A stretch of 64,000 nt of DNA from Muriicola sp. Z0-33 (GCF_026126425.1 NZ_JAFMPW010000004.1:1-64000), one strand, 5' to 3'; shown: positions 26,293 through 35,905, counted from the first letter of the stretch. Numbers and translations: made by a program. Notes: generated by a model from the letters alone, not told the origin.

Positions 26293-28272
26293 TCAGGAAA
26301 GTACCCTATTCAACTTTTTGTTTAGTAGGGTATTTAGCTGCAGATAATTCATAATCTCTTCCAAAATCTGCCTATGATCATCGCCCGAATCTTCTGTACT
26401 TTCCTGTAGAGAGTTTATTCTTTTTTTAATGAGATAGCAACGCAGGGTTAGGATAGTTTCACTCACCAACTGCGAAATACCGGCTTCCTTTTCTTTGGGA
26501 TAGATATCTTTACTTTCCCAGTTGTGCAGTGCATATTTCTCATCTTCCATAAGTATGGATGATATCTCGTTGACCATCTCATGATCAAGATTAGAAAGAA
26601 AACTATTGATAGAGAATTCCTCATTCTCATTTAAATTTTCAATCAGCAGGTAATAGATACTTCTAAACTGCGAATGTGTAAGTTCTATTTCATCTTCCTG
26701 CAAGTCTAAATATACTTTCTCATAAACTTTAGCCTCGGTACTTTCGGGTTCAAGAACAAGTTCCCCTTCATCATTCTCCTTCAGTATTAAATCTTCAAAT
26801 TCCTGCTTCTCTTTACCGTATAGCAATAACAGCTCTATAATTCTCCGCTCCAATTCATATTGCACATCTACCCTTTCCTGCTGCTTTTCGGGTTTAACTA
26901 CTTCAAAAGCTTTTTGTTTCTGACTGGATTTCTTTGAAGCATCAGCAACTTCTTTCTTGCCAATCTGTGCAAGTGTATTAAACAGTACTTCTTCCGAAAT
27001 GTTCATAATTTGTGAACACTCCTGAATGTATATCTCCCTTTTGATCCTGTCCGGAATTCGGGAAATACTGTAAACAATCTCCCTGATGGTATCGGCCTTT
27101 TTTATAGGGTCGTTTGCCGCATCTTTAGCAAGTAATGAAGTTTTAAACTGAATAAAATCCTTAGAATTCTCTTTAAGGTAGTTTTCAACTTCTTCTAATT
27201 CATTATTTTTTGCAAAGCTATCCGGGTCCTCTCCCTCCGGGAAGCTACAGACCTTTACATTCATACCTTGTTCCAGGATGAGGTCTATCCCCCGCAAAGA
27301 AGCCCTTAATCCGGCAGCATCACCATCAAAAAGTACAGTAATGTTGGGCGTTAGCCTGTTTATTAACCTGATCTGCTCCGGGGTAAGTGCAGTTCCACTG
27401 GATGCCACAACATTATGTATGCCTCTCTGAAAAAACTGTATTACATCTGTATATCCTTCAACAAGGTAGCAGTTATCTTTTTTGGCGATGGCCTGTTTGG
27501 CAAAGTATATCCCGTAAAGAATCTTACTCTTGTGATAAATATCACTTTCAGGAGAGTTAAGATATTTAGCGGCCTTTTTATCGTTGGTAAGTATCCGCCC
27601 TCCAAATCCAAGCACTCTGCCACTCATAGAATGGATGGGAAAAAGTACCCTGGCTTTAAAGCGGTCAAACTTCCTGATGGCAGACCCGCCTTGCGGGTCT
27701 TGTTTAACTATGGTAAGGCCCGTTTTCTCAAGGTATTCCAATTGGTAACCTTTATCCAGGGCCTCGTTGGTAAAGGCATCCCACAGATCCAGGTTATAGC
27801 CAAGTTCAAACTTTTTTATAGTCTCATCTGTAAATCCACGTTCTTTGAAATAACTAAGGCCTATGGCCTTACCCAATTGGGATTCCCATAATATTCTGGA
27901 ATAGTACTTTTGTGCAAATTCGGAAACCAGGTACAGGCTTTCCCGCTCACTGGCATGGGCTTTCTCCTCATCTGTACGTTCTGTCTCCTCTATTTCTATA
28001 TTGTACTTCCTGGCAAGGTACTTAATGGCTTCCGGATACGTAAAGTGTTCGTGTTCCATTAAAAATGCCACCACGTTACCTCCTTTACCACTGCTAAAAT
28101 CTTTCCATATCTGCTTTACCGGCGATACCATAAAACTGGGCGTACGCTCATCGGTAAAGGGACTTAAGCCTTTAAAGTTGGATCCGGATTTTTTTAATTG
28201 TACAAAATCGCCGATAACCTCCTCCAACTTAGCGGTTTCATAAACTTGGTCTATGGTAGATTTTGATATCAC
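26293..28272 (-). CDS. dnaG: DNA primase DnaG lacking the zinc ligands
   Basis: The replicative primase (659 residues) that lays RNA primers at the fork. The TOPRIM catalytic core is intact: VEGYTDVIQFFQRG (about 271-284), ASSGTALTPEQIRLI and TVLFDGDAAGLRASLRGID with the DGDAAG acid triad (about 318-336). The C-terminal helicase-interaction part (about 460-659) is present. The N-terminal CHC2 domain keeps the fold signature (GLSPFTDERTPSFMVSP and FSSGKGGNVVAFL), but the four usual zinc ligands are replaced: Ser37, Thr40, Asp58 and Ser61. Zinc binding there is therefore unlikely. I believe this may be a lineage trait of Flavobacteriia. The gene is monocistronic. Confidence 0.95.
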   Translation of the reverse strand: MISKSTIDQVYETAKLEEVIGDFVQLKKSGSNFKGLSPFTDERTPSFMVSPVKQIWKDFSSGKGGNVVAFLMEHEHFTYPEAIKYLARKYNIEIEETERTDEEKAHASERESLYLVSEFAQKYYSRILWESQLGKAIGLSYFKERGFTDETIKKFELGYNLDLWDAFTNEALDKGYQLEYLEKTGLTIVKQDPQGGSAIRKFDRFKARVLFPIHSMSGRVLGFGGRILTNDKKAAKYLNSPESDIYHKSKILYGIYFAKQAIAKKDNCYLVEGYTDVIQFFQRGIHNVVASSGTALTPEQIRLINRLTPNITVLFDGDAAGLRASLRGIDLILEQGMNVKVCSFPEGEDPDSFAKNNELEEVENYLKENSKDFIQFKTSLLAKDAANDPIKKADTIREIVYSISRIPDRIKREIYIQECSQIMNISEEVLFNTLAQIGKKEVADASKKSSQKQKAFEVVKPEKQQERVDVQYELERRIIELLLLYGKEKQEFEDLILKENDEGELVLEPESTEAKVYEKVYLDLQEDEIELTHSQFRSIYYLLIENLNENEEFSINSFLSNLDHEMVNEISSILMEDEKYALHNWESKDIYPKEKEAGISQLVSETILTLRCYLIKKRINSLQESTEDSGDDHRQILEEIMNYLQLNTLLNKKLNRVLS

Positions 28273-28395
28273 ACTTCAATTTTACGCAGTGGGTAAAAAT
28301 AAGAAAAACTGTAGTGGCTTCCGAGCTTTTTACCCCTTCAATTTTTTACAAAAGATTGTTTAATTTAGGAAAGCCTATTTAAATTAAAAAGTGCA

Positions 28396-28638
28396 GTGAT
28401 ATTATTTTTTGGAACCAGACCTGGAAAAGCCGAGCATAAGAACTTAAGTAATCTTACTTGTCCGCATTGCCAGCAACGACATACACTAACAGCAACCCTC
28501 CGTCCCAATTATTTTCATTTGTTCTGGTTGCCCCTGTTCCGGGTATCTACATGGCGCTTTATTGGCTGTGATCATTGTAAAAGGGTGTATTACAAGGACG
28601 AATTCACAGACGAGATGGTAAAGGCCCTCGAATACTAA
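28396..28638 (+). CDS. Small zinc-ribbon protein
   Basis: An 80-residue protein with two CxxC pairs, CPHC (about 22-25) and CDHC (about 58-61), flanking a hydrophobic middle (NYFHLFWLPLFRVSTWRF). This matches small zinc-ribbon proteins of Bacteroidota of unknown role. The opening ILFFGTRPGK is typical of that group. The start is GTG at 28396. It is transcribed away from dnaG and toward the outer-membrane protein gene. Confidence 0.72.
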   Translation: MILFFGTRPGKAEHKNLSNLTCPHCQQRHTLTATLRPNYFHLFWLPLFRVSTWRFIGCDHCKRVYYKDEFTDEMVKALEY

Positions 28639-28650
28639 CCCTCCCTCCTT

Positions 28651-29715
28651 CTATAAATCGAATCTTAGCCCAAGAGACACATTTCTTTGTTCTATAGCTG
28701 CATCTTTAAATATAGGGTTGAGATCGTATTTAGCATAAAGCAATACACCGTCAAAACCAACATACGCACTCAGACCATAAATGAGGTCATTGGTATTGTA
28801 ACTTCTTTTGAATTTATCCTCTGCTTTACTTCCATCACGCGTGTATTTCAGCTTTTGTCTGGTACCGATGTTAAACCCTCCATATCCTCCAATACCCAGT
28901 CGGAATTGATTTTGGAGAGAATACCTTATTCTGTCCTCTGTTTTCCTCACCTTGGAAGGGCCAAACTCGAAATAAACTGGAAAAACCAGATTGTCCATTC
29001 TAAACTTGGACTTTTTAAGATCGAATTCAAATTCTTCTAATTGGGTCTGGCCATTGGAGTCTACAAAATATTGGTTATCCTTTGGTTTAAGTCCATTCCA
29101 CTGAAAAGAGAAACCGTAATTTAAACGCATAAAATTGGACTTCTTAAAAACTCTTGTACGCCAGGCCCAGCCCAACTCAAAAAATCTGCTACCTCCAATT
29201 TTATAGGGAGAATCATTAAGAGACTGCCCATCAATAATGGCGTTGTTTAGGCCGACGGCAATAACCATATCCGAATAGGTTCTCCGGTCGTATTTTGGAA
29301 CTTTATTTCTCCCTTCGAAAAGCATCCAGGGTTCGTCATTAACCGTTATGTTGATACCAACACCATCTTCAAAAATTTCAAACTTTGTATTATCGGCAAG
29401 TACCTCGCCCTTATTACGTTCCAGCAGTGCAATTTTGTTGTCGATAATTGCAAGCCGGTCTTCTATATTCATGGCGCGTTTTTTTGCCGCCTCTTCCTTC
29501 AGAGTTTTGGCTTCTTCTACAGAAATACTTCCATCGTCCAGGCGGCCATTGATTTGAGATACCTCCTGTTTCAGAGCATCTTTTTCCTGATGGGTAATAC
29601 GTTCTTTCTGCTCTTTTAACCTTGTAATTTTCTCCTCATAATTATCCTGTGCCACTAGGCATTGTGTAATCATTAAGAGTACTAACAGTACTGAGTATTT
29701 ACTTAATGTGTTCAT
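28651..29715 (-). CDS. Outer-membrane beta-barrel protein with N-terminal coiled coil
   Basis: A 354-residue exported protein with a signal peptide (about 1-22, ending LVAQ). Residues about 25-105 form a charged coiled coil (EEKITRLKEQKERITHQEKD and on), followed by about 240 residues of alternating beta strands rich in aromatics (FMRLNYGFSFQWNGL, FRLGIGGYGGFNIG, LYAKYDLNPIF) and a C-terminal NVSLGLRFDL typical of an outer-membrane barrel. It is the third gene of the sigma-factor operon (112 bp after the regulator gene), so it may be the envelope target or sensor of that system. The start at 29715 begins the signal peptide; nine extra codons lie upstream. Confidence 0.8.
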   Translation of the reverse strand: MNTLSKYSVLLVLLMITQCLVAQDNYEEKITRLKEQKERITHQEKDALKQEVSQINGRLDDGSISVEEAKTLKEEAAKKRAMNIEDRLAIIDNKIALLERNKGEVLADNTKFEIFEDGVGINITVNDEPWMLFEGRNKVPKYDRRTYSDMVIAVGLNNAIIDGQSLNDSPYKIGGSRFFELGWAWRTRVFKKSNFMRLNYGFSFQWNGLKPKDNQYFVDSNGQTQLEEFEFDLKKSKFRMDNLVFPVYFEFGPSKVRKTEDRIRYSLQNQFRLGIGGYGGFNIGTRQKLKYTRDGSKAEDKFKRSYNTNDLIYGLSAYVGFDGVLLYAKYDLNPIFKDAAIEQRNVSLGLRFDL

Positions 29716-29826
29716 AACTTCTGTCTTTTGATTTTTGGCCACCAGGATGACGACCTGATTGATGAATAAACTGCTCCCTGTCCCCTCATAAAAATGAGGC
29801 GATATTAAAACTTATATGTTCTTTGA

Positions 29827-30567
29827 TTAATTGTTCCTGTCTGCGACTGCTGTCCTGACTTTATTAAACCCGGTTTTTAATTTTTCGAATATCTGGTCTC
29901 TGAAACTCTGATCTAGCTCATCTTCAACTTCGCTGAGTAAAGCAGTGGCATCCACTGACCTGTCTTCACGTAAAAGCTGCTGGGTAAGAATCTCTTTTTG
30001 TGCTTGCCACAACAGCGAATCTACTTCTGCATCCGTTAGTTTTTCTTTATCATTTTCCAATAAGCTTACCCTGGCAAGTACTTCCTCTAGTTTTGCATCT
30101 ATAATCTCCTCAGAATGAGCTACCACTACTTTTGGATTTAATTCCTTTTCCTCTATCGTATTTGCCGAAGCAATGATGGTAGGTTTTTGCGGTTCTGTCG
30201 GGGATGACTGTCTTATCTCCATATTAGGTATTTCAACAACAGCCTCCTCATTCAGAATGGCCTCTTTGGAAATCTGAATGTCTTCTGATTTAATTGTTTC
30301 CCCATCTTCAACCCTGGCCCTGCCTTCCGGGCTACCAACAATTTGGCTATCATTAATTACTGTTGAACCTTGTTTTACAAATAGCACTGAGATTATCAAT
30401 AACCCAATAAAACCAGCAGCGATCCCATACCAGAAATAGCTGGGTTTCGGGCTCTTATTATTCTCCTCCAAAGCGGCAGATACTTCATTCCAAGCCCGGC
30501 CCGTAGGTTGGATCTCACGCTTATCTAAACGCTCTTTTGCCTGTTTTTCAAAATTATTTAATGTCAT
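29827..30567 (-). CDS. Putative membrane-bound anti-sigma-type regulator
   Basis: A 246-residue protein with a cytoplasmic N-terminal segment (NNFEKQAKERLDKREIQPTG, 3-22, then AWNEVSAALEENN), one membrane segment at about 42-65 (SYFWYGIAAGFIGLLIISVLFV), and an acidic, helix-rich extracytoplasmic part. The N-terminal pattern occurs in Bacteroidota proteins encoded directly after ECF sigma genes. It begins 11 bp after the sigma gene. The topology and position suggest an anti-sigma factor or a membrane partner; I see no zinc-binding anti-sigma (ZAS) motif, so direct sigma binding is unproven. Confidence 0.6.
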   Translation of the reverse strand: MTLNNFEKQAKERLDKREIQPTGRAWNEVSAALEENNKSPKPSYFWYGIAAGFIGLLIISVLFVKQGSTVINDSQIVGSPEGRARVEDGETIKSEDIQISKEAILNEEAVVEIPNMEIRQSSPTEPQKPTIIASANTIEEKELNPKVVVAHSEEIIDAKLEEVLARVSLLENDKEKLTDAEVDSLLWQAQKEILTQQLLREDRSVDATALLSEVEDELDQSFRDQIFEKLKTGFNKVRTAVADRNN

Positions 30568-30578
30568 ATCCTTCTTTT

Positions 30579-31169
30579 TTAACTAGGTCTCAACTTCCTT
30601 CTTTCCGACATCTCCAACTTGTTGATTTTATCCTGTAAAGTCTTTCTGGCTTTAAATAGTTGAGACTTGGAGGTACTCTCGGAAATCTGCAGCATCTCTG
30701 CTATTTCGCTATGTTTAAAACCTTCAATTGCAAATAGTACAAATACCAACTTATATCCTTCGGGCAATTCATCTATTAATTTTTGAATGTATTCCACTTC
30801 CAAATCTGCAGTACTATCCACATAAATTGACGTGCTGTTGTTAAACAATTCTTCGTCATATACCACAAATTGCTTTTTTCTTAAATAGCTGATTGCTTCA
30901 TGAATCATAATTCTTCGTATCCAGCCCTCAAAACATCCTTCATGACGAAATTGATCTAAGTTTTTAAAGACTTTGACAAAACCCATTATCATTACATCTT
31001 CGGCGTAGTGAACATCTCTGATATACTGTCTGCAAACACTTAACATTTTGGGGGCATAACAATCATATAGCAACTGCTGCGCCTCCGGGTTTCCCGCGCC
31101 AGCCCTTTTAATCAAGGTCTTTTCATTCTTGTAAAAAGTAATGATCTTCAAAGAATTAAACTTTTTCAT
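30579..31169 (-). CDS. ECF-type RNA polymerase sigma factor
   Basis: A 196-residue sigma-70 family factor with regions 2 and 4 only. Region 2 runs over about 30-95 (LLYDCYAPKMLSVCRQYIRD, AEDVMIMGFVKVFKNLDQF, FEGWIRRIMIHEAISYLRKK). Region 4 covers about 130-185 (LPEGYKLVFVLFAIEGFKHS and IAEMLQISESTSKSQLFKAR as recognition helix). It heads an operon with the membrane regulator and the barrel protein. Upstream sequence holds a candidate ECF-type promoter (separate entry), which would make the gene autoregulated. Confidence 0.93.
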   Translation of the reverse strand: MKKFNSLKIITFYKNEKTLIKRAGAGNPEAQQLLYDCYAPKMLSVCRQYIRDVHYAEDVMIMGFVKVFKNLDQFRHEGCFEGWIRRIMIHEAISYLRKKQFVVYDEELFNNSTSIYVDSTADLEVEYIQKLIDELPEGYKLVFVLFAIEGFKHSEIAEMLQISESTSKSQLFKARKTLQDKINKLEMSERRKLRPS

Positions 31170-31187
31170 TGGTCCTCTATAAATATA

Positions 31188-31214
31188 GACGCAATTCTAG
31201 TTCCAAACGTTGCC
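31188..31214 (-). promoter_or_regulatory. Candidate ECF-type promoter of the sigma operon
   Basis: On the minus strand GGCAACGTT (AAC at 31211-31209) is followed after 17 nt by CGTC (31191-31188) and TATA. Many ECF promoters have AAC in the -35 and CGTC in the -10 element at this spacing. Transcription would start near 31180, only about 11 nt before the ATG. A weaker housekeeping-type TATATTTA overlaps it. The match is short, so this is tentative. Confidence 0.3.
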
Positions 31215-31272
31215 TGAAGGAAAATAAAAATTCGAAATTAATTGTATCTCGCTATAAACATGGTAGTTAACA

Positions 31273-32250
31273 TCATTTTTTACGATCTACTACGTAATTC
31301 ACCATGAGTTGTAAAGCATCTTTATATTCTGAAGCAGGATAATTGTCTAAAATGGCAAGTGCCTTTTCCTTAAACTCATGCATTTTGGTTTCTGCATAAC
31401 TCAACCCTCCCTTATTCTTTACATAAGCAATAATTTCTTTTACCCTCTTCTTATCCTTATTGTAGTTCTTGACCGAATTAATCAGCCATTTCTTCTCTTT
31501 GGGTTCAGATTGATTTAAGGCATATATAAGAGGTAAGGTCATTTTCTGCTCTTTGATATCGATCCCCGTTGGCTTTCCTATTTGCTCTTCGCCATAATCA
31601 AAGAGATCATCCTTAATTTGAAAAGCCATCCCACACAACTCCCCAAAGTTTCTGAAGGCTTCTACATCTGGCGATCCTGGTTTAACAGAACAAGCTCCCA
31701 TGCTGCAGCAGGCAGCAATCAAAGTTGCCGTTTTCTGCCTTATGATGTCGTAGTAGACCTCTTCGGTAATATCGAGGCGACGAGCTTTTTCTATCTGCAA
31801 TAACTCTCCCTGACTTATTTCCTCTACCGCCACTGCAATAATTTTCAATAGATCTACATCTCCATGTTCTATTGATAAAAGAAGACCCTTGGAAAAGAAA
31901 TAATCCCCTACCAAAACCGCTATCTTATTCTTCCAAAGGGCATTGATAGAGAAAAACCCTCTCCGCTTGTAACTATCATCAACCACGTCGTCATGCACAA
32001 GACTGGCCGTATGTATAAGCTCTATAACTGAGGCACCGCGGTAAGTTCTTTCATTAACTTCACCATCATTAAGCAATTTGGCGGTCAGGAAAACGAACAT
32101 TGGCCGCATCTGCTTCCCTTTCCTGTTTACAATGTAATAGGTAATTCTGTTCAGTAGTGCCACCTTAGAAGACATAGATTCATGGAACTTTTTTTCAAAA
32201 AGCTCCATTTCTTTGTTAACCGGTTCTTTTATCTGCGCTACTATCTTCAA
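31273..32250 (-). CDS. All-trans polyprenyl diphosphate synthase
   Basis: A 325-residue prenyltransferase that elongates allylic diphosphates with isopentenyl diphosphate. The first Asp-rich motif is HDDVVDDSYKRRG (about 91-103) and the second is FQIKDDLFDYG (about 220-230), both intact. The length and the residues around the first motif fit long-chain synthases (IspB type) that supply quinone side chains. Flavobacteriia use menaquinone-6, so a hexaprenyl product is a reasonable inference but chain length cannot be read safely. It is preceded by rlmN on the same strand (134 bp gap). Confidence 0.9.
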   Translation of the reverse strand: MKIVAQIKEPVNKEMELFEKKFHESMSSKVALLNRITYYIVNRKGKQMRPMFVFLTAKLLNDGEVNERTYRGASVIELIHTASLVHDDVVDDSYKRRGFFSINALWKNKIAVLVGDYFFSKGLLLSIEHGDVDLLKIIAVAVEEISQGELLQIEKARRLDITEEVYYDIIRQKTATLIAACCSMGACSVKPGSPDVEAFRNFGELCGMAFQIKDDLFDYGEEQIGKPTGIDIKEQKMTLPLIYALNQSEPKEKKWLINSVKNYNKDKKRVKEIIAYVKNKGGLSYAETKMHEFKEKALAILDNYPASEYKDALQLMVNYVVDRKK

Positions 32251-32384
32251 TTGAGGTGCTTAGTTTGCTTGTGCTTTGGTGCTATAAAATTAGGGAAAAT
32301 AAAATTCGAAGCCCGATTTGCAATTTACGATTTACATTTTATCGTATTACGCCTGATCTTAATACAGGCATCTACCATTGAAAC

Positions 32385-33425
32385 TCAGCTTTTATTGGCT
32401 AACTGACCACAAGCAGCATCAATGTCTTTCCCTCTGGAACGCCTGACAGTGACCGTAATTCCATTTTTTTCAAGAATTGATACGTACATATCAATAGCTT
32501 CAGAGCTGGCCTGTTTAAACTCCCCGTCATCAATTGGATTATATTCTATTAAGTTAACCTTGGAAGGGGCAAATTTGCAAAAGTCTACAAGGGCAGCTAC
32601 ATCTTTGGCCGTGTCATTAATCCCTTCCCAAACCACATATTCATAGGTTATCCTGCTTTTGGTTTTGGAATACCAGTACTCCAGAGCAGCTCTTAAATCT
32701 TTAAGTGGAAATGTGGCATTAAAAGGCATAATTGATGTTCTGATTTCATCAATGGCGGAATGCAGTGAAACGGCTAATTTAAATTTAACCGATTCATCTG
32801 CCATCTTCCTGATCATTTTAGGTACTCCTGAAGTAGAAAGGGTAATTCGTTTTGGAGACATTCCCAGGCCTTCGGGAGAAGTTATTTTTTCTATGGCTTT
32901 CAGCACATTGTTGTAGTTCATCAGAGGTTCTCCCATGCCCATAAAGACGATATTACTCAACGGTCTGTTGAAATATAACCGGCTTTCACTGTCTATGGCC
33001 ACCACCTGATCATAAATCTCATCCGGATTTAAGTTTCGCATTCGTTTTAACCTGGACGTAGCACAAAATCTGCAATCCAGACTGCAACCCACCTGACTGG
33101 AAACACAGGCTGTTGTCCTGGTTGAAGTTGGGATAAGAACAGATTCTACCACCAGGCCATCATGCAAGCGAACGGCGTTTTTTATAGTGCCATCGCTACT
33201 GCGCTGCATCTGATCTACCTGAATATGATTAATTACAAAATGATCTTCCAGTAACTGCCTGGTTTCTTTGGAAATATTGGTCATCGCCTCAAAAGAGTGT
33301 GCAGATTTTTGCCACAACCACTCGTACACCTGATTGCCTCTAAAAGGTTTATCGCCCAGATCTACGAAGAAATCGCGAAGCTGATCCTTAGTCAATGCTC
33401 TAATGTCTTTCTTCTTTTTTTCCAT
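32385..33425 (-). CDS. rlmN: 23S rRNA (adenine2503-C2)-methyltransferase RlmN
   Basis: A radical-SAM enzyme of 346 residues that methylates C2 of A2503 in 23S rRNA, and of A37 in some tRNAs. The CX3CX2C cluster motif is CSLDCRFC (about 113-120), preceded by ACVSSQVG. NIVFMGMGEPLMNY follows near 159, and the C-terminal catalytic Cys lies in DIDAACGQL near 336. The N-terminal domain RDFFVDLGDKPFRGNQVYEW is typical. I see nothing of the Cfr type that would imply resistance. Confidence 0.96.
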   Translation of the reverse strand: MEKKKKDIRALTKDQLRDFFVDLGDKPFRGNQVYEWLWQKSAHSFEAMTNISKETRQLLEDHFVINHIQVDQMQRSSDGTIKNAVRLHDGLVVESVLIPTSTRTTACVSSQVGCSLDCRFCATSRLKRMRNLNPDEIYDQVVAIDSESRLYFNRPLSNIVFMGMGEPLMNYNNVLKAIEKITSPEGLGMSPKRITLSTSGVPKMIRKMADESVKFKLAVSLHSAIDEIRTSIMPFNATFPLKDLRAALEYWYSKTKSRITYEYVVWEGINDTAKDVAALVDFCKFAPSKVNLIEYNPIDDGEFKQASSEAIDMYVSILEKNGITVTVRRSRGKDIDAACGQLANKS

Positions 33426-33505
33426 TATTCCCGGGGATAAAAAAACCTGCCAGATTTGCCCAATTAAGCCTCCAACAGGAATTATTCTGAAATCTATGCA
33501 GTCTG

Positions 33506-34555
33506 CTATATAATCAACATAGCATCTCCATAAGAATAAAAGCGATAGCCCTCAATAATTGCCTCTTTGTAAGCCCTCTTCATCAAATCATGTCCCATAA
33601 ATGCAGAAACCATCATTAATAGTGTAGATTTTGGCAAATGAAAGTTGGTCACCATTGCGGTTGCAATACTAAATTCATAGGGTGGGAAAATAAATTTATT
33701 CGTCCACCCGTCATAGGTATTCAGCGTATGTTCTGAAGAAACAGCACTTTCCAGGCCACGCATGGCTGTAGTGCCTACTGCACATACTTTTCTCTTATTT
33801 GCTTTCGCATTATTTACAATCTCTATTGCTTTTTCCTCAATAACCAATTCTTCACTGTCCATCTTGTGTTTGGAAAGATCTTCAACTTCTACAGGGTTAA
33901 AGGTGCCCAAGCCAACATGAAGAGTAAGTTCTGCGAAATCCACTCCTTTAATTTCCAATCGTTTTAATAGATGTTTTGAAAAGTGAAGCCCTGCAGTTGG
34001 CGCAGCTACAGCACCCTCGTGTTTAGCATAAATGGTCTGATATCGTTGTTCATCTTCTGGTTCTACATCTCTTTTAATATACTTTGGCAATGGTGTTTCC
34101 CCTAATTCGCGAAGTTTTCTTCTAAAATCTGTATACGACCCATCATAGAGGAATCGCAGGGTTCTTCCCCTCGATGTTGTGTTATCTATAACCTCAGCGA
34201 CTAAACTTTCATCTTCACCAAAATAGAGTTTATTCCCAATTCTAATCTTACGAGCCGGATCTACCAATACATCCCACAGGCGCTGTTCTTCATTTAATTC
34301 TCTCAAAAGGAAAACCTCAATCCTTGCTCCTGTTTTTTCTTTATTTCCATAGAGTCTGGCAGGAAAAACCTTAGTATTGTTCAGAACCATTACATCTCCC
34401 TCATCAAAATAATTAATAAGGTCCTTAAATTGTTTGTGTTCTATTTTACCCGTTTCTCTGTGAACGACCATTAGTTTAGATTCATCCCGGTTTTCTGCAG
34501 GATACTCTGCCATAAGATCATTTGGAAGCTCAAAATTGAAGTGAGATAATTTCAT
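33506..34555 (-). CDS. queA: S-adenosylmethionine:tRNA ribosyltransferase-isomerase QueA
   Basis: A 349-residue enzyme transferring the ribosyl part of SAM to 7-aminomethyl-7-deazaguanine in tRNA, making epoxyqueuosine. Diagnostic segments are [23 protein letters not shown] (split over residues 7-29), [17 protein letters not shown] (about 53-69), [13 protein letters not shown] (about 181-193), [11 protein letters not shown] and [16 protein letters not shown]. The length is typical. It follows aroA by 87 bp. Confidence 0.96.
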   Translation of the reverse strand: MKLSHFNFELPNDLMAEYPAENRDESKLMVVHRETGKIEHKQFKDLINYFDEGDVMVLNNTKVFPARLYGNKEKTGARIEVFLLRELNEEQRLWDVLVDPARKIRIGNKLYFGEDESLVAEVIDNTTSRGRTLRFLYDGSYTDFRRKLRELGETPLPKYIKRDVEPEDEQRYQTIYAKHEGAVAAPTAGLHFSKHLLKRLEIKGVDFAELTLHVGLGTFNPVEVEDLSKHKMDSEELVIEEKAIEIVNNAKANKRKVCAVGTTAMRGLESAVSSEHTLNTYDGWTNKFIFPPYEFSIATAMVTNFHLPKSTLLMMVSAFMGHDLMKRAYKEAIIEGYRFYSYGDAMLII

Positions 34556-34642
34556 GTATATATTTTTGTTAGCGGTTTTTGCGGCTGCAAATATACAACC
34601 CCGGTATAGGCCTTGTCAAGTAAAAGGGAAATTAAATAGCCG

Positions 34643-35869
34643 TCAATGCTCCCTGACACCAAATTCTAATTGTTTCAAATCTTCCCAAAAACCTGGATAT
34701 GATTTAGAAACTACTTCTGCCTCATTGATCATCAATGTGGTTCTCATGGCTAGTGGAGCAAAAGCCATTGCCATCCTGTGATCATTATACGTATCTATCG
34801 CCTTATTGCTTAATATGTTGTCGCCGGGTTCAAGAGTTAAACTATCATTGGTAACAGTAAGTATTGCACCTAATTTTGAAAGTTCTACGTCCAAAGCAAC
34901 GAGCCGGTCTGTTTCCTTAATTTTAAGCGTATGAAGTCCTGAAAGATGACAGCCCATCCCCAACCCAAAACAACTTACTGCTATGGTCTGAGCAAGATCA
35001 GGAGCATTGGTCAGGTCATAGTTAACGGCACGATGGTGATTGCCGGTTTTTACCAGGCTTATTCTATTGTCTTCGAAAATGGTTGTTACACCAAAATCCT
35101 TGTATAAGCTGGCCAATATACTATCTCCTTGCAGACTATCTTTTCTGTAGGCTGTTAAATTTATTCTTGTCCCAATTTCAGAAAGGGCAGCAATACTATA
35201 AAAGTAAGAAGCTGAACTCCAGTCAGACTCCACTACTATAGTTTTATCATTTACTGCGGCCTTAGGCATAACTTTTATTATGTTCTCCTTAAACGAATTT
35301 TGGATCCCTAAAGCATCTAATAGGCTTAATGTCATTCTGATATAAGGAACAGAAGTGATTTCACCAATCAATTCCAGTTCAAGGCCATTTTCTAACCCGG
35401 GTGCCACTAAAAGCAAGGCCGAAATATACTGACTACTAATATTGGCTGGAAGGCTTACTTTGGATGCCTTCAGGTTACCGCCTTTAATTCTAATTGGAGG
35501 GTAACCATCATTGTTAACATAACTGATGTCTGCACCCAAATTCCGTAGAGCGTCTACCAATATTTTAATAGGACGCTGCTGCATACGAGCAGACCCTGTT
35601 AGTACAACATCTCTATCATTCTGGGTGGCAAAAAAAGCGGTCAAAAAGCGCATGGCAGTTCCTGCGTGGTGTATATCTACTTCGCCAGATGTTATAGTCA
35701 GGCCATTTTTCATGGCCGTTGCATCATCGGAATTAGATAGGTTCTCAATTTGGATATTTGGATAGGTAGCCTGAAGTAATAGCAAGCGATTAGATTCACT
35801 TTTAGAACCCGTAATTTTTATATCGCAATGCAGTAAATCAGAGGGAGGTCCTGTTAGCTTTAATTTCAA
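34643..35869 (-). CDS. aroA: 3-phosphoshikimate 1-carboxyvinyltransferase (EPSP synthase)
   Basis: The sixth shikimate-pathway enzyme, joining phosphoenolpyruvate to shikimate-3-phosphate. At 408 residues it is slightly shorter than the usual about 430. Active-site segments: GSKSESNRLLLL (about 21-32, with the catalytic Lys23), DIHHAGTAMRFLTA (about 65-78) and KETDRLVALDVELSKLGA (about 310-327). In the second, the position of E. coli Pro101 is Phe75 (AGTAMRF), which could alter inhibitor binding. It is the last gene of a run after rsgA, dtd and the MazG-like gene (36 bp). Confidence 0.94.
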   Translation of the reverse strand: MKLKLTGPPSDLLHCDIKITGSKSESNRLLLLQATYPNIQIENLSNSDDATAMKNGLTITSGEVDIHHAGTAMRFLTAFFATQNDRDVVLTGSARMQQRPIKILVDALRNLGADISYVNNDGYPPIRIKGGNLKASKVSLPANISSQYISALLLVAPGLENGLELELIGEITSVPYIRMTLSLLDALGIQNSFKENIIKVMPKAAVNDKTIVVESDWSSASYFYSIAALSEIGTRINLTAYRKDSLQGDSILASLYKDFGVTTIFEDNRISLVKTGNHHRAVNYDLTNAPDLAQTIAVSCFGLGMGCHLSGLHTLKIKETDRLVALDVELSKLGAILTVTNDSLTLEPGDNILSNKAIDTYNDHRMAMAFAPLAMRTTLMINEAEVVSKSYPGFWEDLKQLEFGVREH

Positions 35870-35905
35870 AGTGATAGGGTTTAAAAACAGATGCCAAAGA
35901 TACTA

